A stretch of 64,000 nt of DNA from Anabaena sp. WA102 (GTDB taxonomy: Bacteria; Cyanobacteriota; Cyanobacteriia; Cyanobacteriales; Nostocaceae): NCBI RefSeq assembly GCF_001277295.1, contig NZ_CP011456.1, positions 868,001 through 932,000 of the forward strand, in the 5' to 3' direction. The notes under the pieces are model-generated. The model did no database searches, was not told the origin of the DNA, and worked only from the letters and a program-made list of their open reading frames with translations. The position numbers were made by a program, and so were the translations under genes. Below, one piece after another: positions 18,058 to 25,359 of the stretch (position 1 is the stretch's first letter; each line of letters begins with the position of its first letter).

Positions 18058-18971
18058 GTTTCCATTAATTCCACTTCCTATAAAAGAAGCGATTCCCGAA
18101 GAAATCGAACGCCTCTTGACCAATGTAGAAAAGTTTCCATTAATTCCACTTCCTATAAAAGAAGCGATTGCAGAGTACGGAAATGTTGGGTCAAACATCA
18201 ATATGTTTCCATTAATTCCACTTCCTATAAAAGAAGCGATCTATTTAGGCGTTAGCCTTGTACCCTTCAATTAGGTTTCCATTAATTCCACTTCCTATAA
18301 AAGAAGCGATGTATTGGTAAGCACGCATTAGCTAAAAGAGTTCTGTTTCCATTAATTCCACTTCCTATAAAAGAAGCGATTTAGGTTTAGCTAACATTAA
18401 GGGATTGGGTGTAAAGTTTCCATTAATTCCACTTCCTATAAAAGAAGCGATAAAGAAGAACCAAAGCACAGATAGTGGCACTTTGTCAAGTTTCCATTAA
18501 TTCCACTTCCTATAAAAGAAGCGATTTACAAACTATGCAAATATGCCTGAGTCTGTAGCTAGAGTTTCCATTAATTCCACTTCCTATAAAAGAAGCGATC
18601 TTATAGCCTGACTTCTGTTAGTTCTCTTGAGGTTCTGGGTTTCCATTAATTCCACTTCCTATAAAAGAAGCGATCTATTTAAAGTTAATTCTCCTAGTGC
18701 GTCAATTCCACGTTTCCATTAATTCCACTTCCTATAAAAGAAGCGATGCAGCGAGTGGTCTAGCGAGACTCAGGAAAAGGAAGAGTTTCCATTAATTCCA
18801 CTTCCTATAAAAGAAGCGATTAATGCAGCAGCAGGCAGTGGGAAGATTGGTATTACTCGTTTCCATTAATTCCACTTCCTATAAAAGAAGCGATTCTCTA
18901 GTCCATTCGATATTCGACATTACGCCCTCCAATTTGTTTCCATTAATTCCACTTCCTATAAAAGAAGCGAT
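18058..18971 (-). CRISPR. CRISPR array, 13 repeats and 12 spacers
   Basis: Thirteen apparently identical 36-bp repeats (plus strand begins GTTTCCATTAATTCCACTTC and ends AAAAGAAGCGAT) with 12 spacers of 34-41 bp. Read on the minus strand the repeat ends ATGGAAAC, the usual 8-nt 5' handle form in type III and cyanobacterial repeats, so transcription should run leftward from the cas1 side. Repeat 1 (distal) shows no decay. Repeat starts: 18058, 18133, 18205, 18275, 18345, 18416, 18490, 18564, 18639, 18712, 18785, 18859, 18936. A short CTTC/GAAG stem lies inside the repeat. No cas6 is visible nearby; host RNase E is an alternative processor known for cyanobacterial III-Bv. Confidence 0.97.
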
Positions 18972-19264
18972 ACCCATCATTCTAAACCCATACAGTGCCT
19001 AATGTCTAGATGCCATTTGCGACGGGGTATCAATTGGCGGCTACTTTCCGAAAATAACCAGGCAATAAAAAACCCTGAAACCTTTATACAGAAAGACATC
19101 GACGGGGTTAACGGAAACATCAGCATTTCCGCCATTGACCTGACCCCGCCGCTAACAAATCATCGCAAATAAATAAATTCGTCATTCGCATAAAATCACT
19201 TGTATAAATTTTCTGTGTGATTTAACTTAAAAAAGTACAATTAATACCGAATTCCAACTAAACC
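18972..19264 (-). promoter_or_regulatory. CRISPR leader / csx18 upstream region
   Basis: 293 bp between the array and csx18. By repeat orientation it should hold the array leader and promoter (leftward) and the csx18-cas1-cas2 promoter (rightward). It contains an imperfect inverted repeat: GCGACGGGGTATCAATTGGC near 19019 against the complement of GCCATTGACCTGACCCCGCC near 19131, plus a smaller GGTTAACGGAAA/TTTCCGCC pair. These could bind integration or regulatory proteins. Confidence 0.6.
19181..19202 (+). promoter_or_regulatory. Element shared by the cmr and csx18-cas1-cas2 promoters (copy 2)
   Basis: GTCATTCGCATAAAATCACTTG, followed by TATAAATT, about 60 bases upstream of csx18. It matches the element at 6314 upstream of cmr2 in 11 consecutive bases and again in the ACTTG end with one base of length difference. 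Confidence 0.6.
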
Positions 19265-19519
19265 ATGTATATTTCTAATCGTGCTGCCTTAGTGCGGAAC
19301 TTAGCCGTTGCATTTCTTAATGGGACAATTACACTGATTATTTTGCTAATAGCACCTTTAGGACTAGCAGCAGTAATTATCAATACTATCTTAGTTACCA
19401 TCGCCACCTTTGCAAATGCCACAGCCGGAGATAGAGTTGTACGTTTTTTACAACCATCCCAAATCAAAACCATGATAGCAGAAATCATGTCCCAACAGTC
19501 ACAAATCACAAAAGATTAA
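19265..19519 (+). CDS. csx18: Csx18-type small CRISPR-associated membrane protein
   Basis: 84 residues with a hydrophobic core (about residues 12-52, LAVAFLNGTITLIILLIAPLG and AAVIINTILVTIATFA) that can form two membrane helices, then a polar tail with DRVVRFLQPSQIK. Small proteins of this kind directly before cas1 in cyanobacteria are annotated Csx18; biochemical function is not known. It is 39 bp upstream of cas1 on the same strand, so an operon is likely. The opposite strand is also open for 83 codons; I prefer this strand because of position and composition. Confidence 0.75.
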   Translation: MYISNRAALVRNLAVAFLNGTITLIILLIAPLGLAAVIINTILVTIATFANATAGDRVVRFLQPSQIKTMIAEIMSQQSQITKD

Positions 19520-19558
19520 TCATAAATCTCAGAATAACATAATCTTTAGTTTATATAT

Positions 19559-20551
19559 ATGCGAACACTTTATGTTTCTCGCCAAGGTTGTTATATTAGC
19601 CTCAAAGGTGAAACCTTAATAATTAAACAAGGAGAAATAGTACATGGTGAAGTTCAATTACCACTACTAGAACAAATATTAATCTTTGGTAAATCACAAA
19701 TTACCACCCAAGCCATTCGTACCTGTCTTTGGCGAGATATACCCATTGCCTATTTATCTCGGATGGGATACTGTTATGGAAGATTAATGCCAATTGAGCG
19801 TGGTTATCGTCGCCTATCTCGTTATCAACAAGAGTTAACAGCAATTGATAAATTGATAGCAGCTAGAACAATTATTCAAGCCAAATTAAAAAATAGTCGC
19901 ACCTTTTTACAACGTCAGCAACGCCGTAATCCCTCTCAAACCGCTGAAATTACTATTAAAAGTTTAGAAGTGTTAGCCCAAAAAGCCGGGGAAGCAGAAA
20001 CTATCGAGCGTTTAATGGGTTTAGAAGGCGCTGGTGCTGCACAATATTTTAACGCTTTTGGGGAATGTTTAAATAATCCTGATTTTGTCTTTTTAGCTCG
20101 CAGTCGTCGTCCCCCAGGAAACCCAGTAAATGCCATGCTTAGTTTTGGTTATCAAATTTTATGGAATCATCTACTAACACTAATTGAACTCCAAGGATTA
20201 GACCCCTATTATGCTTGTTTACATCAAGGAACAGAACGCCATGCAGCATTAACTTCTGATTTAATTGAAGAGTTTCGCGCCCCAATTATTGATTCTTTGG
20301 TACTGTGGTTAGTCAATACCAAAATAATGAACATTGACAATGATTTTGAATATCATGATAGCGGTTGTTACTTAAATAATTCGGGAAGACCTAAATATAT
20401 TAAGTATTTCTTGCAACGACTAGAAGAAGAAGTCCAAAATTCTGAAGGAGAGAAACAACCACGTTGGGATTTAATGACACAGCAAATCAAGGCTTTCAAA
20501 GATTTTGTTTACCAGCCAAGTAAACTATATAAACCTTATCAAATCCGGTAA
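19559..20551 (+). CDS. cas1: Cas1 integrase
   Basis: Metal-dependent integrase that, with Cas2, inserts new spacers at the leader end. 330 residues, the normal length. The N-terminal beta domain (RTLYVSRQGCYISLKGETLII) precedes the helical catalytic domain. The metal ligands are visible in LEGAGAAQYF (Glu), CLHQG (His) and SDLIEEFRAPIID (Glu/Asp). Stop and cas2 start overlap as TAATG, so the two are translationally coupled. The array lies upstream, with its leader facing this operon. Confidence 0.97.
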   Translation: MRTLYVSRQGCYISLKGETLIIKQGEIVHGEVQLPLLEQILIFGKSQITTQAIRTCLWRDIPIAYLSRMGYCYGRLMPIERGYRRLSRYQQELTAIDKLIAARTIIQAKLKNSRTFLQRQQRRNPSQTAEITIKSLEVLAQKAGEAETIERLMGLEGAGAAQYFNAFGECLNNPDFVFLARSRRPPGNPVNAMLSFGYQILWNHLLTLIELQGLDPYYACLHQGTERHAALTSDLIEEFRAPIIDSLVLWLVNTKIMNIDNDFEYHDSGCYLNNSGRPKYIKYFLQRLEEEVQNSEGEKQPRWDLMTQQIKAFKDFVYQPSKLYKPYQIR

Positions 20552-20829
20552 TGTTATTGTATGTAATAGTATACGACATTACTTGTGATAAAAGACGTAA
20601 AAAAGTCTCTGATTTATTAGAAGGATATGGTCAAAGAGTTCAATATTCAGTCTTTGAATGTATTCTTAATCAAACCAAATATAGTGAATTGCAAAAAAGA
20701 CTCCGCAAACAAATAAAATCTTCTGAAGATAGTATCAGGTTTTATCCATTAAGTAAACATACATTCAACCAAATTGAAACTTGGGGAGAACCACCAGTTA
20801 CAGAACTTCCCGGTTCTACTATCATCTAA
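20551..20829 (+). CDS. cas2: Cas2 adaptation protein
   Basis: 92 residues; structural partner of Cas1 in spacer acquisition. The ferredoxin-like start MLLYVIVYDITCDKRRKKVSDLLEGYGQRVQYSVFEC is diagnostic, with the conserved Asp at the end of the first strand (VYDI). The C-terminal strand region (SIRFYPLSKHTFNQIETWG) is normal. A REP-type hairpin 5 bp after the stop can act as a terminator. Confidence 0.97.
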   Translation: MLLYVIVYDITCDKRRKKVSDLLEGYGQRVQYSVFECILNQTKYSELQKRLRKQIKSSEDSIRFYPLSKHTFNQIETWGEPPVTELPGSTII

Positions 20830-20833
20830 ATCA

Positions 20834-20864
20834 GATCCCCGACTTCTTTAAGAAGTCGGGGATC
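20834..20864. repeat. REP-like palindrome, copy 3
   Basis: Same 31-bp hairpin as around the RAYT gene, immediately downstream of the cas2 stop codon. A strong stem with TTGTTA after it makes it a plausible terminator for csx18-cas1-cas2. Confidence 0.85.
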
Positions 20865-20873
20865 TTGTTACAT

Positions 20874-21240
20874 CTAAGAGGTTGTTTGAAAAGTATTAGA
20901 TGAAACCGATAATCTCCAGAAACCTAACCCCCCTTCCCTACCTCTCCCTAGCCCTCTCCTAAAAGGCTATCGTGTACACACAAGTTAAATTACCCCCCTT
21001 AATCCCCCCGATGCTTTGGGGGGAAACAATAAAAATCCAGTTCCCTCCCCTTTACAAGGGGAGGGTTAGGGAGGGGTAATTTGAGGAATAATGGTGATTC
21101 GATAACTTGTGTGTACACCATAGCTTATCAAGGGGGGAAACAATAAAAATCCAGTTCCCTCCCCTTTACAAGGGGAGGGTTAGGGAGGGGTAATTTGAGG
21201 AATAATGGTGATTCGATAACTTGTGTGTACACCGTAGCTA
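20874..21240. mobile_element. MITE A end plus tandem MITE family B units
   Basis: Begins with a family A left end (CTAAGAGGTTGTTTGAAAAGT). Family B then runs from 20972 to 21118 between inverted repeats GTGTACACACAAGTTA and TAACTTGTGTGTACAC, with the interior hairpin CCCTCCCCTTTACAAGGGGAGGG. A second partial unit with the same right end stops at 21232, 114 bp further on. No coding capacity. The same units occur in tandem at 37607-38055. Confidence 0.75.
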
Positions 21241-21245
21241 AATCA

Positions 21246-21276
21246 GATCCCCGACTTCTTTAAGAAGTCGGGGATC
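21246..21276. repeat. REP-like palindrome, copy 4
   Basis: Fourth identical 31-bp hairpin, between the MITE B cluster and the convergent end of the TubC-domain gene (stop 18 bp away). It can terminate transcription from the lipid operon. Confidence 0.85.
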
Positions 21277-21293
21277 TTGTTACGGGGATCTTG

Positions 21294-23153
21294 TTAGCGA
21301 TTTTTCAGAGAAGGGAAATTTTTCCCACCTAATTCAATTTGTCCAGTCACACACCCAGCCTTTAACCTATTTACTAAATACTCCAAATCATTAGCAATAA
21401 AATTTGTCCCATGATCTGGTTCTACTAAGCTAATTAAATTGACATCACTGATTATTTGATCACCTAAATCAGCAATTCCTAAAAAGTTGAAAACCCCTGA
21501 TTCATAAGTTCCACAAGGTACAGAAGGATTATTCATCCCCACACAATATTCCTTTTCTTGAAACCAATCAACATCAGGATAACCATGAAAGTGAACAATT
21601 GGCGCACCATTAGCAATTAATTCTGGTGTATATAAAGCCGCAGCTAAACTAATGGCTAACATCACATAGATATCATAGGATGGTTTAATATCTGCTTTTT
21701 GTGCATTACTTCCTAATGGTAATTGCAGATGTAATTTATCTTGTAAACCAATCCGTAGAATATCAGTATCAATGCTTAAATCTGTTTTATTCGCACCAGA
21801 ACGAGAACTAACTAGCCAAATATCAGGTATTTGCTTAAATCTATTTTCGGCGTTGATATTTAGTTTAATATAACGTCTACCTTGTTCATTTTGGCGAAGT
21901 TCATAACTACTAAATCCCGCTACAGGTAATAAATTATCCCATTCATCAATAGTGATTTCTGGCTTCCCTACATAATGAGGAGGTTCAGCATAAGCCACAA
22001 AACCATAAGATACTCCTGTTCTACCATTCACAATGACATTCACAATATCTCTATGGGATTTTCTTTTAACAACTTCATCTAATTTAAACCCAGCCGGAAA
22101 TAACCCTGTAGATGCTAAATCTTGCCCTAATTTAATTAATTTCCCAGCATAGCTTGATAAATGAGGATTATATTCTCCTATTTCAAAACGACTAATTAAT
22201 AATGGAGTAATCGGCACAAATACTTTGGGAATCAGTGATTTTAAAGCAAAGTTCTCGACTTCATGGGGGGCAAAATTAGAATCAGAAAGATTCATATTCA
22301 GAATTGAAAATTTTTCATGAGATACACCAATCACAATTTCTGAAAAAGTTTTCACCAATGTATTTATGCCAATGCGAATTTTTTCTGGATAGGGTGTAAG
22401 TGGATTAACAAATTCATCATCTATATCAGTTAAAATTATTACTTGTGTATTTGTTGGATCTTCAACATATTTAGCAGCATGATCTTCAGCCCAACTACTT
22501 AACTTAGCAATTTGTACAACAGACATTTTTTGTTTTTCTTTCAGCCATGTATAAGATAACTTATACCAAGTTTCAGCGACAAATATTCCTAATTTTCTTA
22601 ACCATGAATTTGGTCTTTCTACATCTATTACAGCATCAATATCCGCTCTAACACTCTGCATTTTCAAAGATTTATGCCAGTTAATAACGGGAATTTTAAT
22701 GGTATGTTTCAATTCCGTTGTTGCTTCTTTCCAAGGAATTACCTTCACCCCATGCTTTTGGAGATAAAATATTAATTGTTGGCGAAATCTGACAATAACT
22801 TGATTATCATAATAATCCGGTAAAGGTCTAAAAGTCACTTTTAAGTTCTCAGCCATAAACTGAGGATTAATAACTGGAATTTGATATCCCGTGGGTGACT
22901 CTCCAGAAAAACCACCAATTAATTTACCAATAGTTTGTAAACTAATACCTTGCATTAAAGGTTCATGAACATAGTCATTAGTAACATTCATTTCCTGAAT
23001 TAATGCTAAAATATCTTCTTTATATTTAGCTATTTCTATTTGTATTTCTGGAGTAATTACACCCTTGGGAGAACGAATATTCAGTTTGCTATTTTCTGAC
23101 CAAAATAATACACCTTGTTGAGTGAGTTTTGCTAAAATTTCCGCTGCGTTCAT
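21294..23153 (-). CDS. TubC docking-domain protein with uncharacterised ~550-residue region
   Basis: 619 residues from the ATG preceded by GGGAGA at 7 bases. Residues 1-52 (NAAEILAKLTQQGVLFWSENSKLNIRSP...EILALIQ pattern) form a TubC-type N-terminal docking domain, normally found at the start of NRPS/PKS subunits. The remaining ~550 residues match no family I know. Visible features: DIDAVIDVERPNSW, VIILTDIDDEFVNPLTPYPEKIRIG, the GRTGVSYGFVAYAEPPHYVG segment, and a C-terminal GAPIVHFHGYPDVDWF plus CVGMNNPSVPCGTYESGVFN. No membrane segment. Last gene of the PKS operon, 140 bp after the ACP gene. A tailoring or release enzyme is possible, but function is unassigned. Confidence 0.65.
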   Translation of the reverse strand: MNAAEILAKLTQQGVLFWSENSKLNIRSPKGVITPEIQIEIAKYKEDILALIQEMNVTNDYVHEPLMQGISLQTIGKLIGGFSGESPTGYQIPVINPQFMAENLKVTFRPLPDYYDNQVIVRFRQQLIFYLQKHGVKVIPWKEATTELKHTIKIPVINWHKSLKMQSVRADIDAVIDVERPNSWLRKLGIFVAETWYKLSYTWLKEKQKMSVVQIAKLSSWAEDHAAKYVEDPTNTQVIILTDIDDEFVNPLTPYPEKIRIGINTLVKTFSEIVIGVSHEKFSILNMNLSDSNFAPHEVENFALKSLIPKVFVPITPLLISRFEIGEYNPHLSSYAGKLIKLGQDLASTGLFPAGFKLDEVVKRKSHRDIVNVIVNGRTGVSYGFVAYAEPPHYVGKPEITIDEWDNLLPVAGFSSYELRQNEQGRRYIKLNINAENRFKQIPDIWLVSSRSGANKTDLSIDTDILRIGLQDKLHLQLPLGSNAQKADIKPSYDIYVMLAISLAAALYTPELIANGAPIVHFHGYPDVDWFQEKEYCVGMNNPSVPCGTYESGVFNFLGIADLGDQIISDVNLISLVEPDHGTNFIANDLEYLVNRLKAGCVTGQIELGGKNFPSLKNR

Positions 23154-23293
23154 CACAAAATCTCCCGTGTTTAAAAATAGGAATTTAGAAAAGAGGACAC
23201 CTGGCTCAATTAGGCTACCCTAATCTAGCGAAGTGTCCCAATAATCAAGGAGGAAAAACTGGTTTGTCAGTAATTAAACAGAATTTGTAGAGG

Positions 23294-23599
23294 TTATATC
23301 TGGATAATTTCTGACTGAGAATTTTCTAATTCTTCAGATAATCTGAGAGAAAGTTCTTCAATGGTGGGATAATACCAAAGGTGGATAAGTGACAATTTGA
23401 ATCCCAAAAACTTTTCGGCTTTACTAGCGATAACTATGGTTTGTGCTGAGTCTAAACCGTAACTATCTAAAGGTTCACGAATATTTATTTCTTCTGGATT
23501 AACTCCCAGTAAAGAGGAAATTTCCGAAACTAACCAAGCTTGTATTTTAGTAGCGTTATCTTGGTTTTCTGAGAGAGAATTAGAGATATTGTTATTCAT
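23294..23599 (-). CDS. Stand-alone acyl carrier protein
   Basis: 101 residues. The core DSYGLDSAQTIVIASKAEKFLG carries the phosphopantetheine serine (S51) in a GLDS motif. The helix LVSEISSLLGVNPEEINIREPL precedes it in the normal ACP order. It is PKS/NRPS-type rather than the fatty-acid AcpP (which has DSLD). Its start directly abuts the stop of the acyltransferase gene upstream, so the two are likely translated together and the ACP may feed or accept its acyl group. Confidence 0.88.
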   Translation of the reverse strand: MNNNISNSLSENQDNATKIQAWLVSEISSLLGVNPEEINIREPLDSYGLDSAQTIVIASKAEKFLGFKLSLIHLWYYPTIEELSLRLSEELENSQSEIIQI

Positions 23600-24928
23600 T
23601 TATGTACCTACTGGTATTAAGTAACGCGATGAGACTTTCATGATAGAATCAATGCAATGATCAACAAGTCTTTCCATAGTTTGCTGATTAAGTGAAGGTT
23701 GAGAAAAGACAAAATTTAGGGTCATTTTTTCCTGAAAAGTAGCAGCGTGAACAATAAACATTCCTGCATATAAAGCATGAGAACCAACAAAACTGATTTC
23801 CTCTAGTTCTAATTCTCCATAATTATGGGGAATATTGACTTTACCAAGATTGGAAACTGAGACTGTAGGAGATACTTGATTAGGGAATAGTAAAGAAAAA
23901 TTTATCAAATATTTAGCTAGATATATCATTTGAAAAATTTCTCCTTGGTGAATTTTTTCATTGAGATTATGTTTGACTTTTCGCGCTAATTCCCAAAAAG
24001 ATGTATTATTGGTAATTCTATAAAATTTCATCAAAGACGCTGCTAAAACCGTCATATTCTCTGTACTAATTTCTGGTTGTAACCGTCTTCTTAAATCAAG
24101 ATATGATAAACAACTAACTGGAATATTATCTTCATGGTTTTTAGCCAGTTGTTTGGAGACTGTTAACATTAGTGCCGCACATAAAGCACTTTGTACTGTA
24201 GTATTTTCTTGTCTGCATTGCTGAATAAACTGCCGTGTTGATTCTTCACTAAGTTGTCTATGAATGATTTCGCAACGACGTTGAGAAATAGGAACATATT
24301 TTTCTACTCTTAATGCTTTTGGTTGATTCCAATATTTTTGAAGTGCGATATTTAATAATAAAGCAACTCTACCTAGTTTGCTTTTGAAACTATTTGTCCA
24401 AGTGGGTAATAGTTTTTCAATGGGTGGAAGTCGTTCTAAAGTAGTAACTATGGGAAGAGATTTACCTTCGGTAATCTTTTGACAGTAGGTTAAAATTTCT
24501 GAGTGAAGTTGGACACTTGATAAACCGTCGGTAATAGCATGATGTGTGGTTGTAATCAGATAATTAATATTTTGCTGATTTAATATCTTGACAAGTACGA
24601 CTCGCAGCAGGTATTTACTACTATCAATTACCTGATTCATTTCTGCATTAACGATCGCTTCCCATTCCTGACTTTCTCTAATATTAACAACTTGCAAAGG
24701 AAGTTTTCCTGTACCTTTAGACTGATAATAGTAAGAATTTCGAGAGTTAATAATATGAGAATTAAGCGCAGGATGACGATATTGAATAATATTTAAAGAC
24801 TGTCTGAGAACTGTTTCTTGAATATTTCCTCGAATCCGGCTAATCGTAACTACATTCCATGTTTTAGCCCGTTGATTCAGGATTTCCATTGTTTCTTCTA
24901 GCTGTCCTAACTTTCTATTTATAGCCAT
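23600..24928 (-). CDS. Condensation-superfamily acyltransferase (PapA-like)
   Basis: 442 residues from the ATG giving MAINRKLGQLEETMEIL; a longer frame upstream comes from a MITE and is ignored. The catalytic motif is H129-H-A-I-T-D-G, the HHxxxDG of condensation domains and PapA/WS-DGAT-like acyltransferases. No DFGWG-like motif is obvious; SVSNLGKVNIPHNYG near residue 360 may be its counterpart. A stand-alone enzyme of this kind usually transfers an acyl chain from a carrier protein to an alcohol or amine, as PapA5 does in phthiocerol lipids. Here it would esterify or release the PKS product using the adjacent ACP; that role is inferred. Confidence 0.8.
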   Translation of the reverse strand: MAINRKLGQLEETMEILNQRAKTWNVVTISRIRGNIQETVLRQSLNIIQYRHPALNSHIINSRNSYYYQSKGTGKLPLQVVNIRESQEWEAIVNAEMNQVIDSSKYLLRVVLVKILNQQNINYLITTTHHAITDGLSSVQLHSEILTYCQKITEGKSLPIVTTLERLPPIEKLLPTWTNSFKSKLGRVALLLNIALQKYWNQPKALRVEKYVPISQRRCEIIHRQLSEESTRQFIQQCRQENTTVQSALCAALMLTVSKQLAKNHEDNIPVSCLSYLDLRRRLQPEISTENMTVLAASLMKFYRITNNTSFWELARKVKHNLNEKIHQGEIFQMIYLAKYLINFSLLFPNQVSPTVSVSNLGKVNIPHNYGELELEEISFVGSHALYAGMFIVHAATFQEKMTLNFVFSQPSLNQQTMERLVDHCIDSIMKVSSRYLIPVGT

Positions 24929-24954
24929 ATTTATCACAACCTTTGGTAAAATGT

Positions 24955-25082
24955 AAGTAGGTGAGCGTTGAAAATTGTCGTTATGGCAAGGCAAAAGGCA
25001 AGAGGCAAGAGGCAAGAGTGAAGAGGGTTTGGGCGATTTTACATTTCTTTACACAGTTTGGTTTTATTGTGTTCACCTACTT
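24955..25082. mobile_element. MITE family D, complete copy
   Basis: About 128 bp with inverted ends AAGTAGGTGAGCGTTG and GTTCACCTACTT. The interior contains GGCAAGAGGCAAGAGGCAAGAG and GGCGATTTTACATTTC. It lies in the 430-bp gap before the acyltransferase gene of the PKS operon. The rest of that gap (to 25359) has a CATTCCCAGTC/GACTGGGAATG hairpin, a GGCTCTGCCT hairpin and the GTTGACACCAATGG repeat that also appears near 44240. Confidence 0.65.
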
Positions 25083-25359
25083 AGGTTTGGTTGAGGTACG
25101 TTCACGTAAAACCTCTATCCCGCAAAGAACTCAAGTCATCTCATTCCCAGTCTCTGACTGGGAATGAATTCTAGAAGGCTCTGCCTTCAATAATATTAGA
25201 GGCAGAGCCTCATCAACTGCATTCCTAGTCAGAGACTAGGAACGAGATGTGGTAGGGATTTGAGCTTAAGTTGACACCAATGGACGAAACCCAACACCCC
25301 TTGCTATCCTACCGCTAATGTTGGGTTATGCCTTCGGCACGCTACGCGAACACTGTCCC

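Noticed and set aside
19258..19509. Open frame opposite csx18 (83 codons, minus strand)
   Set aside because: It mirrors csx18; the plus-strand frame has the right position before cas1, the shared promoter element and a plausible two-helix membrane protein.
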